Part shown: one piece after another, positions 50,967-60,174 of the stretch
How positions within the stretch are numbered: position 1 is the stretch's first letter
How the letters are laid out: each line of letters opens with the position of its first letter
DNA from: an uncultured Fretibacterium sp.
Lineage (GTDB): Bacteria > Synergistota > Synergistia > Synergistales > Aminobacteriaceae
Length of the DNA: 64,000 nucleotides
NCBI GenBank assembly: GCA_937911045.1
Contig: CALEPX010000030.1
Coordinates: 1 to 64,000, forward strand
Reading direction: 5' to 3'
Translations under genes and position numbers: made by a program
Notes under the pieces: generated by a model
Told to the model about the DNA's origin: nothing
Seen by the model: only the letters and a program-made list of their open reading frames with translations
Database searches by the model: none

Positions 50967-51674
50967 ATGGATTTTCTAAGTCAGATTCCTGCTGGAGGAA
51001 CGGTATTTAACTCGCTGGCTGTATTTTTCGGCGGAACGATTGGCTTATTAGTCGGGAGATTTATTCCGGAGAGATTGCACAAAGCGATATTTGATTGCTT
51101 GGGATTATTTACGTTTTACGTCGGGATTAACATGACGCTGCAAATGAAACATTCGATTGCTGTGTTGCTGAGTTTGGTAATCGGAACGGTAATCGGGGAT
51201 TTGTGCTTACTCGATTATAAGCTGAATAATCTAGGCGACGTTTTGAAAGAGAAAATGCACTCGTCAAATTCGAAATTCACGCAGGGATTTGTGACGGCGA
51301 CGTTGTTATTCTGCGTGGGGTCGATGGCGATAATCGGCGCATTTGAGGACGGTTTGCGTCATAACGCTTCGATTCTGGTTACGAAAGGTCTTATGGACGG
51401 GATCTCGTCGATATTATTCGCAGGCTCGTTCGGAATTGGAGTAATATTCTCGATTATTCCGATGTTTATATATCAGGCGAGTTTGACGTTCTTGGCTGTA
51501 TGGGCTGCACCGTTTATAACTCAGGATATGTACGCGGATATTTCTGGACTTGGCGGCTTGATGATAGTCGGGATTTCGCTGAATCTCCTGAAAGTTACGG
51601 ATTTGAAACTGTGCGACATGCTGCCGTCGTTGATATTAATCGTGCCGTTATCGATGTTATTTGCGCTAATTTGA
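50967..51674 (+). CDS. DUF554 family membrane protein
   Basis: A 235-residue protein with about six or seven membrane segments and DUF554 features: GTVFNSLAVFFGGTIGLLVG, LGLFTFYVGINMTLQ, ATLLFCVGSMAIIGAFEDGL and KGLMDGISSILFA. Possible transporter, function unknown. GAGGTGA precedes the ATG. The next gene starts 45 bases on, so it may head the thrC-thrB unit. Confidence 0.88.
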   Translation: MDFLSQIPAGGTVFNSLAVFFGGTIGLLVGRFIPERLHKAIFDCLGLFTFYVGINMTLQMKHSIAVLLSLVIGTVIGDLCLLDYKLNNLGDVLKEKMHSSNSKFTQGFVTATLLFCVGSMAIIGAFEDGLRHNASILVTKGLMDGISSILFAGSFGIGVIFSIIPMFIYQASLTFLAVWAAPFITQDMYADISGLGGLMIVGISLNLLKVTDLKLCDMLPSLILIVPLSMLFALI

Positions 51675-51718
51675 TATAATTCTTGCGAAAATTTTTTGCG
51701 AAGGGAAATGTGAATACT

Positions 51719-52762
51719 ATGGGAGTTTTGAAAAAGTACGGGGATTTGCTGCCATTAACTGATAGAACGCCGAACGTGAATCTTGAAGAGGGCTCTACGC
51801 CGTTGATATATTTGCCGCGAATCAGTGACAAACTCGGCATAAAATTATACGGGAAATTCGAGGGCTGCAATCCGTCTGGTTCGTTCAAAGATCGCGGAAT
51901 GGTTCTGGCTGTAGCGAAAGCTCTCGAAGATGGCAAACGTGCGCTGATCTGTGCCTCGACTGGGAACACGTCTGCGTCTGCTGCTGCGTATGCTGCGTAT
52001 GCTGGGATACCGTGTTTTGTTCTGCTGCCGGCTGGGAAAGTTGCTCTGGGGAAATTGGCTCAGGCTTTGATGTACGGTGCGAAAGTTATCGCCGTGAATG
52101 GGAATTTTGACAGGGCTTTGGAACTTGCGCGTGAAGGTGCTGAGAAAACCGGTTGCGCAATGGTAAATTCTGTGAATCCGTTCAGGTTAATCGGACAGCG
52201 TTCGGGAGCTTGGGAGATTTGCGATGTGTTGGGGAAAGCTCCGGACTGGCACGCGATTCCGGTCGGGAATGCAGGGAATATCAGCGCGTATTGGGCAGGT
52301 TATAACGAGTATTTCAAGCTCGGGAAGATCAAGACTTTGCCTAGAATGATGGGTTTCCAAGCTGAAGGTGCAGCCCCGTTAGTAACGAATCAGCCATGCC
52401 CGAATCCTGAGACAGTCGCGACGGCGATTCGAATCGGCAATCCTGTCAGCGCACATTTAGCACGAGCAGCAGTTCAGGAATCAAACGGCGAATTTAACTC
52501 AGTGACGGACGAACAGATTCTGTCGGCTCAGAGATTGCTTGCGTCAGAAGGCGGAGTTTTTGCGGAACCGGCATCATGCGCACCGTTGGCAGGTATCTTG
52601 AAATTGCGCGATTTGGGCAAATTACCTGATGGAATCACTGTCACGATGATTTTGACCGGAAACGGCTTGAAAGATCCGGATACAGCGATGTCACAAGTCG
52701 GCAAACCTATCGAGATTAACGATACGCTCGAAGATTTGATGCGAGTTCTCGAAAGCAAGTAA
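51719..52762 (+). CDS. thrC: Threonine synthase
   Basis: Makes threonine from O-phosphohomoserine with PLP. The PLP lysine is in NPSGSFKDRGMV, the phosphate-binding loop in CASTGNTSASAAAYAAYAG, and a late block is MILTGNGLKDP. The length of 347 is normal. Starts at ATG 51719, or GTG 51710 with AAGGG nearby. thrB follows after one base. Confidence 0.93.
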   Translation: MGVLKKYGDLLPLTDRTPNVNLEEGSTPLIYLPRISDKLGIKLYGKFEGCNPSGSFKDRGMVLAVAKALEDGKRALICASTGNTSASAAAYAAYAGIPCFVLLPAGKVALGKLAQALMYGAKVIAVNGNFDRALELAREGAEKTGCAMVNSVNPFRLIGQRSGAWEICDVLGKAPDWHAIPVGNAGNISAYWAGYNEYFKLGKIKTLPRMMGFQAEGAAPLVTNQPCPNPETVATAIRIGNPVSAHLARAAVQESNGEFNSVTDEQILSAQRLLASEGGVFAEPASCAPLAGILKLRDLGKLPDGITVTMILTGNGLKDPDTAMSQVGKPIEINDTLEDLMRVLESK

Positions 52763-52763
52763 C

Positions 52764-53681
52764 ATGCGAATAGTATTAAAAGTTCCGGCAACTACGGCGA
52801 ATTTAGGCTCAGGATTTGACACTCTCGGAATGGCTCTGAGCCTGTATAATATTTTCACGGTGAAAGAGATTTTTGACGAAGCGAAATTCTCGTGTGAAGT
52901 TATCGGAGAAGGCATGGACGAATTGCGCGATTCTGACTCGAACATGATCGTGAAAAGCTATAAACGTGCGTGTGAAGAATGGCGTGTTAAACCCAAGGGA
53001 TTTGCTCTTGAGAGTTGCAATGCTGTGCCGTTAAATCGCGGTCTGGGCAGCTCATCGACGGCTGTAGTTGCAGGAGTTGTGTTAGCGAATCTGATTTGTG
53101 AGCTGAATAAGCCTGAAGCCGAATTACTGCGAGTTATGACGCTAATCGAAGGTCACCCGGATAATGTTGTGCCGTGTTTCATCGGAGGCATGACGGTATC
53201 GTGTTGGGACGGTGAGAATCTGCGTTATGTCAGATTGCCAGCGTTGCCGGAAAACTTGAACGTTATAGCAGCAGTGCCGGATTTTCAGGTTCACACGGAA
53301 GATGCGCGGAAAATTTTGCCTGAAAGCGTTCCGTTTAGAGATGCAGTTTTCAACGTAAGTCACGCGAGTATATTATGTGCAGCCTGGGCGATGGGACGTT
53401 GGGATTTGTTGCGCGTCGGAATGGAGGACAGATTACACCAGCCTCACAGAGCGAAATTATTCCCGGGTGAAACTGGCGAGAAATTCCTGAGAGAGATTGC
53501 AGCTCACCCGGATTGTGTAGCTACAGCAATCAGCGGTTCAGGTCCTACGATGATTGCAATCGTCCACGGGAAAGCCGGCAAGTTAGCAAGTGCGATGTGC
53601 AAAATATTCACTGAAGGTAACGCAGCGTCACATTTCTTCGTGCTGAATTGTGCGCCAATGGGAACGGTGATTGATATATGA
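52764..53681 (+). CDS. thrB: Homoserine kinase
   Basis: A GHMP kinase that phosphorylates homoserine. The N-terminal PATTANLGSGFDTLGMALSLYN, the ATP loop PLNRGLGSSSTAVVAG, and GHPDNVVPCFIGGM are typical. At 305 residues it is normal. It directly follows thrC and overlaps the next gene by four bases. Confidence 0.95.
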   Translation: MRIVLKVPATTANLGSGFDTLGMALSLYNIFTVKEIFDEAKFSCEVIGEGMDELRDSDSNMIVKSYKRACEEWRVKPKGFALESCNAVPLNRGLGSSSTAVVAGVVLANLICELNKPEAELLRVMTLIEGHPDNVVPCFIGGMTVSCWDGENLRYVRLPALPENLNVIAAVPDFQVHTEDARKILPESVPFRDAVFNVSHASILCAAWAMGRWDLLRVGMEDRLHQPHRAKLFPGETGEKFLREIAAHPDCVATAISGSGPTMIAIVHGKAGKLASAMCKIFTEGNAASHFFVLNCAPMGTVIDI

Positions 53682-54241
53682 TATATAAAACGAAGATTAT
53701 GATTGCGTCAGATATTCACGGCTCAGCGTATTATTGCAACGAACTTGTGAAGGCGTATGAACGTGAGAAACCTGAGAAATTGCTTTTGCTCGGGGATATT
53801 CTGTATCACGGGCCGCGAAACGATTTGCCACGGGATTACGATCCCAAAACTGTTGCGAAAATGCTGAATGACTTGAATCGCGAATCCGGAATCTTGTGTG
53901 TTCGTGGGAATTGTGATTCCGAAGTTGACCAGATGATGATGGAATTTCCGATTATGGCTGAGTATTGCATTCTGTACGTGAATGGCAGGACGATTTTTGC
54001 GACACACGGGCACGTTTTTAACACTGCGAAAATGCCGCCGATTTCGTCCGGAGATATTTTGCTGCACGGACACACGCACGTTCCAGCCTGGGAGAATTTC
54101 GCCGAGAATTGCGCGTACTTGAACCCGGGGTCAGTTTCGATCCCGAAGAATAACAGCCAGAACAGCTACATGATTCTGAATGACGGCTTATTCGTTTGGA
54201 AAGAGCTTGACGGGAAAATATATCACGAATATCGCGTGTAA
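53678..54241 (+). CDS. yfcE: YfcE-type phosphodiesterase
   Basis: A 187-residue calcineurin-like metallophosphoesterase. The metal sites are visible in IASDIHGSAY, LLLGDILYHGPRND, RGNCDSE, ATHGH and LLHGHTHVPAW. E. coli YfcE hydrolyses artificial phosphodiesters; its natural substrate is unknown. Translation is coupled to thrB. Confidence 0.92.
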   Translation: MIYKTKIMIASDIHGSAYYCNELVKAYEREKPEKLLLLGDILYHGPRNDLPRDYDPKTVAKMLNDLNRESGILCVRGNCDSEVDQMMMEFPIMAEYCILYVNGRTIFATHGHVFNTAKMPPISSGDILLHGHTHVPAWENFAENCAYLNPGSVSIPKNNSQNSYMILNDGLFVWKELDGKIYHEYRV

Positions 54242-54248
54242 TATAACA

Positions 54249-54286
54249 ATGCAGCCAGAGAAATTTTCATCCTGACTGCATATTTT
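54249..54286. terminator. Terminator between convergent yfcE and ATPase genes
   Basis: Stem ATGCAG-CAG/CTG-CTGCAT with one mismatch, followed by TATTTTG. Confidence 0.6.
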
Positions 54287-54307
54287 GTTGCAAGTTCACG
54301 TTCACGC

Positions 54308-55381
54308 TTATACGCTGAATTTCGCAATATTTACGCCATCACTTGCTGAGTAATCGAAATCTCTCATAATGCCGCTAAGAATTGACCATGACAAATCGTT
54401 ATCGCTCTCAGCCGGATTGAATAACGCGCCATCATACATAACTTTCACGTCAATTTTCGAAGCCGATTCCGAATATTCAGCCAAGAACCTGATATTTCCC
54501 TTAACAACCGGAGCTAATATCTGCCGGACTAACTCTTCAAACACTAATTGCAAACGATTCGCAATATTATACGGCACGAGATTTTTCGCGCAGAAATTGT
54601 CAATCTGAGAGACTGTCCCGGGGAAATCAAACTCATCAGGCGTAATCGCAATATCAAGAACTTTCAAGTGATGTATGAATATGCGGGTTTTTTCGCGCTC
54701 AGGATTTGTGAATATCTTCTCAGGCGGCGCGTCCTCGTAAATTACGCCCTCGTCCATGTAGAAAACACGATTCGAAATGCTGCGTGCAAAATTCATCTCG
54801 TGAGTTACGATTAACATGGTCTTGCCGGTGTTTGCGAGTTCGCGTATTACAGACTGAACTTCACCGACCATTGTTGGATCGAGTGCGCTTGTCGGTTCGT
54901 CGAAAAGTATCACGTCGGGATTCATTGCGAGTGCGCGTGCGATTGCGATACGTTGCTTCTGACCGCCGGATAATTCGTCCGGATAATTCAGAAATTTATT
55001 CGCCAATCCAACCTGAGCAAGTAATTTCATGCCGTAATCATAAGCTTCCTGTTTCGAGACACGCTTGATTTTCACCGGGGCAAGCATAATATTCTCGATT
55101 ACCGTTAAATGCCCGAACAGGTTGAAACTCTGGAACACCATTCCCATTCTCTGACGCAAGTTCGGTACGTTGTAATTTCTCCGGGTGATTTCCTCGTCGT
55201 TGAAAAATATTTTGCCGCCGGACGGTCTTTCGAGCAGATTCATGCAGCGTAACAGTGTGCTTTTTCCTGTTCCAGATGAGCCGATCAGCGTTATTATTTC
55301 CCCGTCTTGAATTTCTGCGTTTATGTCTTTCAACGGCGTTACGCCCGGGTAAGTCTTTCTGACGTGTTCAAGTTTTATCAT
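54308..55381 (-). CDS. Amino-acid ABC ATPase fused to a degenerate HATPase-like domain
   Basis: Residues 1-240 are a complete GlnQ-type ATPase: GSSGTGKST, MVFQSFNLFGHLTV, ELSGGQKQRIAIARAL, VILFDEPTSALDP, VTHEMNFA. Residues about 245-357 are an extension not found in typical members. It resembles the GHKL/RsbW-type ATP-binding fold: RLQLVFEELVRQILAPV stands where the N-box (EE-x-N) would be, with Gln for Asn, then VMYDGALFNP (G1-like DDG-PF) and a final GVNIAKFSV. I infer a degenerate regulatory domain. It is the last gene of the dapF2/binding-permease operon. The normal ATPase at 32442 lacks it. Confidence 0.85.
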   Translation of the reverse strand: MIKLEHVRKTYPGVTPLKDINAEIQDGEIITLIGSSGTGKSTLLRCMNLLERPSGGKIFFNDEEITRRNYNVPNLRQRMGMVFQSFNLFGHLTVIENIMLAPVKIKRVSKQEAYDYGMKLLAQVGLANKFLNYPDELSGGQKQRIAIARALAMNPDVILFDEPTSALDPTMVGEVQSVIRELANTGKTMLIVTHEMNFARSISNRVFYMDEGVIYEDAPPEKIFTNPEREKTRIFIHHLKVLDIAITPDEFDFPGTVSQIDNFCAKNLVPYNIANRLQLVFEELVRQILAPVVKGNIRFLAEYSESASKIDVKVMYDGALFNPAESDNDLSWSILSGIMRDFDYSASDGVNIAKFSV

Positions 55382-55396
55382 GATAATTCAGCTCCT

Positions 55397-58366
55397 TTAG
55401 TGCGTGTCAATTCCGCGCAAAATTTCGGTGGGTTTGCGATTCTCTGGCTTTAACCTGTTGTGAATTAGCCTCGTGAAGAAATTCAGCCCTCCTGCGAGAA
55501 TGAAATATATTACGGCAACAGCTATCAATGGGAAAAACGCTTCGTAAGTTCTGCTGCGGACAATATCGCCCATCTTTGTCAAATCCAGAACGGCTATATA
55601 TCCCACGACTGCGGTAGCTTTGACCAGTTCAACGACGCTTGATTTATACGCCGGCATGAAATGTAACGCGGCTTGCGGCAAAATCACCGTGAAGAACGCT
55701 CGAATGTCACTGAACCCGAGTGCGAGTGCAGCTTCAGTCTGTCCTTTGTCAACAGCTTTTACGCCCGAAAGAATCATCGCATAAACCGACGCTCCAAACG
55801 TCAACGTGAACGCAATCACAGCTACCCAGATTCCGTGAATGTCAACTTTGCTGAACACGAGATAATACAGGATCATTAGCAACACGACAACCGGCATTCC
55901 GTGAATCAGCCACGCGAAGAAATTTGCAAGTGCGTTCGCGATAAAATTCCCGTTTCGACACGACATGTAAATCGCAAATCCCAACAACGTCCCGAACAAA
56001 ATCGCCAGTACTGTGATAAGAAGCGTAACTCCGATTCCCTGAATGAACAATAGCCATCTGTCCTCACGCACAAACGTTCTCTCAAAACTTGCCGCCAATC
56101 CGTCAGTAAAATCAGTAAAATGTGACGAATCTGAATTTAGAGCCTGAGACTGTGCAGATTCATTTTCCGGCTTCAAGATTATAAACACAGCTCCGGTTCT
56201 GTAAATCGGCTTCGAGAAATTCACAAGTTTTGCGCGCTCCTGAGTGATTACGATTCCGCCTCCGCCAAGATCAAATTTCCCGGAATTTACAGCTTCAAGA
56301 AGAGCGTTTGATTCAACCAAGGACATTTTCAGCGCGTACCCCCGTGACTTACAAAATCTCGCGAGAATTTCCACGTCATAACCCACGAGCCTGTTGTCGC
56401 GAACGTATGAATATGGCGGATGTGTCCCGTGTTCAACGCAAGTTATAACGCCGTTCGTATCCGGTAAACTCTCGTAATCAGTCATGAGCTTTCGTGATTC
56501 GTCCGTGCTGAACCAGATTTCCTGCAAATTTTCGAGTGTGCCGTCCTGTTCGTTTGCGTCAAGAAATTCGTCCAGTTCTGATAGCAACTTTGCACTCCGA
56601 GCGCTCTTGCCTGTGAAAAACGCCGCGTCCAACGTCATGAAAGTTTCGGGAATATGCGTCAAACTCGGATTGATATTTTCAATTACGATTGCTCCGGGTT
56701 CATCACGTGCGACCGCGTCAACCTGTCCGTTCAAGAGTGCCGTGATCTGATCCGCAAAATTGTCAATATAAACGACTTGCGCATTTGGAAATTTTTCTCG
56801 TACTGCAAGATCATACGCTGTGGGTGCAGCCAGTGCGATTCGTTTTCCGTCAAAATCTCTAAGCGAGGGCAGGGATTTTTCATGCGATTTCATGACCAGC
56901 AAAACTATTCCGCCTTTGTAGCTCGGCACGGTGAAATTGACTTTCTCAGCGCGTTCAGGAGTTACGGCTACACCACCGCCGGCAATTTCGCAGCGTCCAG
57001 CCTCTAACGCAGGAATCATAGCGGACAAATCCATCGTGACAATCTCAAGCCTGTAAGCGTTTTCACGACAAAATCTCGCGAGAATTTCGACTTCATATCC
57101 AACGGTTATATTATCGCGCAAATATGAGAACGGTGCGCTCGCATTATCCTGAGCAAATCTTATTACGCCGTTTGTGTCGGGTAAATTCTCGTAATCCGTC
57201 ATGATCTTTTTAGTCTCGTCATTGGCAAACCAGATTTCCCTGAGATTAGCCAGTGTGCCGTCAGCTTCAAGTTTGTTTATAAATGCGTTCAAATCGTTCG
57301 TGAGTGTGTTGCTTTTTGCCAGACAGAACGCCGTGTCAAAAGTTCTCATGTACTCGCGAATGTAAGTCACTTTGGGATTTTCGGATTCAACAGAAATTGC
57401 TTCGGGTTCGGATATGCTAACTGCGTCAATTTTCCCTGAGGTCAGAGCTGTCACCAAATCCGCGCGCGTGTCCAGATACATGATCTTCGCGTCAGGTATT
57501 GCGGATTTAGTCACGTCGGCATTGATTGAGCCGGTTAGAACTCCGATTCGTTTCCCAGCCAAGTCTTTCACATGCGCATAACCTGAAACAGAATCTTCAG
57601 CACGAACTATGACGACAAAATCCGACGACACAATCACGTCTGAGAAATCGATTTTCTCCGCGCGTTCGGGAGTAATATGCAAATTAGCAGCAACAATATC
57701 AACCTTACCACTGGAAGCAACCTCAATTATACCGTTGAAATCGTACTCTTGAAATTCGAGCCCAGCTCCCAGCCACGCAGCAAATCTTCGCATGAGTTCT
57801 ATGTCATGACCAGTTAGCTCGTTGTTCAGGTAGAACGCGTACGGCGGATTTATTGACACTGTTCCGACTTTGATCGTAAATTCTGGCTTGTCGGGCAGAG
57901 TTATCTCGGGCATCGTGTAGTTTTTGTCGAGTACCCAGCGTTTATATATTTCCGCGAGAGTTCCGTCGTTTCTAAGTTCAGCGAGAAAACGATTCATCTT
58001 CGCACGCAAATCCGGAATTTTCGACACACGCGAAATACCTGCAGCAATTTTGATTTCGTACGGCAGCGCATCAGGTAGAACTTTCACACCCGTGAGACCT
58101 TCTTTGAACGCAGCATCTACCCACGCACGCTCATCGACCAACGCGTCAAATTTCTTCCCCTTCAGAGCTATGAAACCTTCAACACCTTCGATATACATGA
58201 GTGCAGATTTCGGGAATGAATCCTTCACGGCTTCACGAACCGTGCCATTTTCACTGAGACCGATTCTGTATTTCGGATCATTGAGATAGCTGAACGAGTT
58301 CGCAAAAACTTTCACGGGAAATAATAACAGCAGCAAAAACATCAAGCAAATTTTGAAATTTCGCAT
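55397..58366 (-). CDS. Amino-acid ABC permease fused to out-of-phase binding domains
   Basis: A 989-residue fusion. After a signal or anchor segment (to about 22) come: a C-terminal half of an SBP_bac_3 domain (about 33-145: YRIGLSENGTVREAVKD, GKKFDALVDERAWV, LAELRNDGTLAEIYKRW); a complete domain (164-380); a second complete domain (398-621); an N-terminal half (637-731: THPPYSYVRDNRLVGYDVEI, GGGGIVITQERAKLVNFSKP); and a permease (772-966, EAALALGFSDIRAFFTVILPQAALHF). The linkers after the full domains are near copies (KIMTDYENLPDTNGVI, KLMTDYESLPDTNGVI). GlnP-type proteins normally have one or two whole domains. The start overlaps the dapF2 stop as TAATG, and an ATPase gene follows. Confidence 0.9.
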   Translation of the reverse strand: MRNFKICLMFLLLLLFPVKVFANSFSYLNDPKYRIGLSENGTVREAVKDSFPKSALMYIEGVEGFIALKGKKFDALVDERAWVDAAFKEGLTGVKVLPDALPYEIKIAAGISRVSKIPDLRAKMNRFLAELRNDGTLAEIYKRWVLDKNYTMPEITLPDKPEFTIKVGTVSINPPYAFYLNNELTGHDIELMRRFAAWLGAGLEFQEYDFNGIIEVASSGKVDIVAANLHITPERAEKIDFSDVIVSSDFVVIVRAEDSVSGYAHVKDLAGKRIGVLTGSINADVTKSAIPDAKIMYLDTRADLVTALTSGKIDAVSISEPEAISVESENPKVTYIREYMRTFDTAFCLAKSNTLTNDLNAFINKLEADGTLANLREIWFANDETKKIMTDYENLPDTNGVIRFAQDNASAPFSYLRDNITVGYEVEILARFCRENAYRLEIVTMDLSAMIPALEAGRCEIAGGGVAVTPERAEKVNFTVPSYKGGIVLLVMKSHEKSLPSLRDFDGKRIALAAPTAYDLAVREKFPNAQVVYIDNFADQITALLNGQVDAVARDEPGAIVIENINPSLTHIPETFMTLDAAFFTGKSARSAKLLSELDEFLDANEQDGTLENLQEIWFSTDESRKLMTDYESLPDTNGVITCVEHGTHPPYSYVRDNRLVGYDVEILARFCKSRGYALKMSLVESNALLEAVNSGKFDLGGGGIVITQERAKLVNFSKPIYRTGAVFIILKPENESAQSQALNSDSSHFTDFTDGLAASFERTFVREDRWLLFIQGIGVTLLITVLAILFGTLLGFAIYMSCRNGNFIANALANFFAWLIHGMPVVVLLMILYYLVFSKVDIHGIWVAVIAFTLTFGASVYAMILSGVKAVDKGQTEAALALGFSDIRAFFTVILPQAALHFMPAYKSSVVELVKATAVVGYIAVLDLTKMGDIVRSRTYEAFFPLIAVAVIYFILAGGLNFFTRLIHNRLKPENRKPTEILRGIDTH

Positions 58367-59205
58367 TATGACAGCCACTCTCCCGAAAAAACTTCCACAG
58401 CAGACCCGATTAAGAAGCAGTGATTATCATCAGCAACACGTATTCGCAAATCTCCGCCCCTGAGATGCACGAGAACTTCACGATTCAATTTTCCCGCGAG
58501 AAAACCTGCATAAACCGACGCTGTAGCACCCGTTCCGCAAGCCATCGTCTCACCACAGCCACGCTCGAATACACGCATACTTATCTCGTCACGCGAAATT
58601 ATCTCGACAAAATCTGACGTAGTTCGTTCAGGGAAACGTTCGTGATTCTCGAAGTAAACGCCTTCCCGAGAAAAATCTGAAGCAGCCCACGAATTTATAC
58701 TCGCAATCTCCGGATTATCCTGTGCAAAGTAAATTGCGTGAGGTGTTCCGGTATCTATGCCAAAGAATCTCAGCTGCTTGTTATTGACGTTGATTTGTTC
58801 AGGGAGTTCGCTGGTTACGACTGGAACGCCCATGTCTACGGAAATGATTTGCACTTTGCCGTCACGAACCTCAAGAGAGATTTTTTTCACGCCGACCGGA
58901 GTATCAACAGAAATTTCGCGTCTGTCATGTGAGACAAGTCCGTGTTCGTAGATATATTTCGCAACGCATCGAATGCCGTTTCCGCACATAGTGTCAGGTG
59001 AACCGTCTGAGTTATAAATCTGCATGAAAGCATCAGCTCGTTCAGGGTTTTTGACCGGCAAAATCAGAATCAATCCGTCCGCACCGATTCCGTCACGACG
59101 ATCGCAAACTTTCAGCGCAATTTCGCCCGGGTTAGTGACGTTCTCATCAAAACAGTTCACGATTACGAAATCATTTTTGCAACCGTGCATTTTCGTAAAA
59201 CGCAT
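58366..59205 (-). CDS. DapF-family epimerase paralog in a transporter operon
   Basis: A 279-residue second DapF homolog. Both catalytic Cys are kept (MCGNGIRCVAKYIYEHG, MACGTGATASVYAG); it begins FTKMHGCKNDFVIVNC. It differs from the 43903 copy in the substrate-contact block (CKND for CGND). It is the first gene of an operon with an amino-acid binding/permease and ATPase, coupled by a TAATG overlap. Known DapF relatives include amino-acid racemases. I infer a role in handling an imported or D-amino acid, but plain diaminopimelate epimerase activity cannot be excluded. Confidence 0.85.
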   Translation of the reverse strand: MRFTKMHGCKNDFVIVNCFDENVTNPGEIALKVCDRRDGIGADGLILILPVKNPERADAFMQIYNSDGSPDTMCGNGIRCVAKYIYEHGLVSHDRREISVDTPVGVKKISLEVRDGKVQIISVDMGVPVVTSELPEQINVNNKQLRFFGIDTGTPHAIYFAQDNPEIASINSWAASDFSREGVYFENHERFPERTTSDFVEIISRDEISMRVFERGCGETMACGTGATASVYAGFLAGKLNREVLVHLRGGDLRIRVADDNHCFLIGSAVEVFSGEWLS

Positions 59206-59262
59206 TAATACTCACACTCCATTCAAACTCGCTACATATTATCACAAATTATCAAAAATTCC

Positions 59263-59271
59263 TGATATAAT
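59263..59271 (+). promoter_or_regulatory. Extended -10 of the thiamine operon
   Basis: TGATATAAT, 48 bases before thiS. No TPP riboswitch motif is seen in the 113-base upstream gap. Confidence 0.45.
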
Positions 59272-59318
59272 TCCGGTGACGTATAAATTTATTACGAAGG
59301 GGCGTTTGGCGATAATCA

Positions 59319-59513
59319 ATGGTGAAAGTAAACGGCGAATTAGTGGACATCGACGGTAAATCCGTTGGCGAATATATCGAAGCTGCGAGTTATGACAGAA
59401 TGCGCGTGGCTGTCGAGTTGAACGGGAATATTCTGCCGAAATCCGAATATGATAACACGCACTTGCAAAACGGCGATAATGTTGAAATCGTAAGTTTCGT
59501 AGGGGGTGGTTAA
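59319..59513 (+). CDS. thiS: Sulfur carrier protein ThiS
   Basis: A 64-residue ubiquitin-like protein ending in the essential GG (IVSFVGGG). VKVNGELVDIDGKSVGEYIE and LNGNILPKSEYDNTHLQNGDNVEIV match ThiS. It carries sulfur as a C-terminal thiocarboxylate to thiazole synthase. It begins a compact thiSFGHE operon. Confidence 0.95.
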   Translation: MVKVNGELVDIDGKSVGEYIEAASYDRMRVAVELNGNILPKSEYDNTHLQNGDNVEIVSFVGGG

Positions 59514-59514
59514 T

Positions 59515-60150
59515 ATGCTGCCGTCAAGAGACGAATTTCTAAATGCTCTGGCGCAAAAACACGGCTCAGAATTGCAGGATAAATTCATAAACTCAACTGT
59601 AGCGATTTGCGGACTCGGCGGGCTTGGCTCGAATATTGCTGTGTCGTTAGCGAGGGCTGGTGTCGGGAAATTGATTCTGATCGATTTTGACAGCGTTGAA
59701 ATCTCAAATCTGAATCGTCAGCAGTACAAGCTCGCACAAATCGGGCTTCCAAAAGCTCAGGCGTTACCCGAAAATCTCAGGGAGATCAACCCGTTCATAA
59801 CGCTAGAATCGCACGCCACGAAAATTTCAGAACAAAATGCTCACGAATTGCTCAAAGATGCGGACGTTATTTGCGAGGCTTTCGACAATGCGCGTGAAAA
59901 AGCTATGCTCACGAATTACGTTCTCGAAAAATTCCCCGGGAAATATTTTGTTGCAGCGTCCGGAATGGCTGGAGTAAATTCCCCGAATGAGATCAGAACA
60001 CGTAAAATTGCGAAGAGATTCTATCTTTGTGGCGACGAAATCAGCGATGTAAATGAACTGGGCGTGTTGTTATCTGCGCGAGTGATGCTTTGTGCGGCTC
60101 ATCAGGCTTTGACGGTACTGCGAATTTTGGCTAATATTGAACGAGATTGA
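59515..60150 (+). CDS. thiF: ThiS adenylyltransferase ThiF
   Basis: Activates ThiS by adenylation. The Rossmann loop is VAICGLGGLGSNIAVSLARAG; IDFDSVEISNLNRQQY holds the metal/ATP residues. At 211 residues this is the short ThiF form without a C-terminal zinc domain. The ATG at 59515 follows the ribosome binding GGGGG within thiS's end. Confidence 0.93.
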   Translation: MLPSRDEFLNALAQKHGSELQDKFINSTVAICGLGGLGSNIAVSLARAGVGKLILIDFDSVEISNLNRQQYKLAQIGLPKAQALPENLREINPFITLESHATKISEQNAHELLKDADVICEAFDNAREKAMLTNYVLEKFPGKYFVAASGMAGVNSPNEIRTRKIAKRFYLCGDEISDVNELGVLLSARVMLCAAHQALTVLRILANIERD

Positions 60151-60174
60151 ACTAGAATGAAGGGGGAATGTGTC

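Noticed and set aside
54308..59205. Interpretation of the half domains at both ends of the permease fusion as sequencing errors
   Set aside because: The frame is intact across 989 codons, both halves end at matching fold borders, and an independent protein at 30674 shows the same phase.
59206..59318. TPP riboswitch before the thi operon
   Set aside because: The conserved CTGAGA and following helices are absent, and the gap is only 113 bases.
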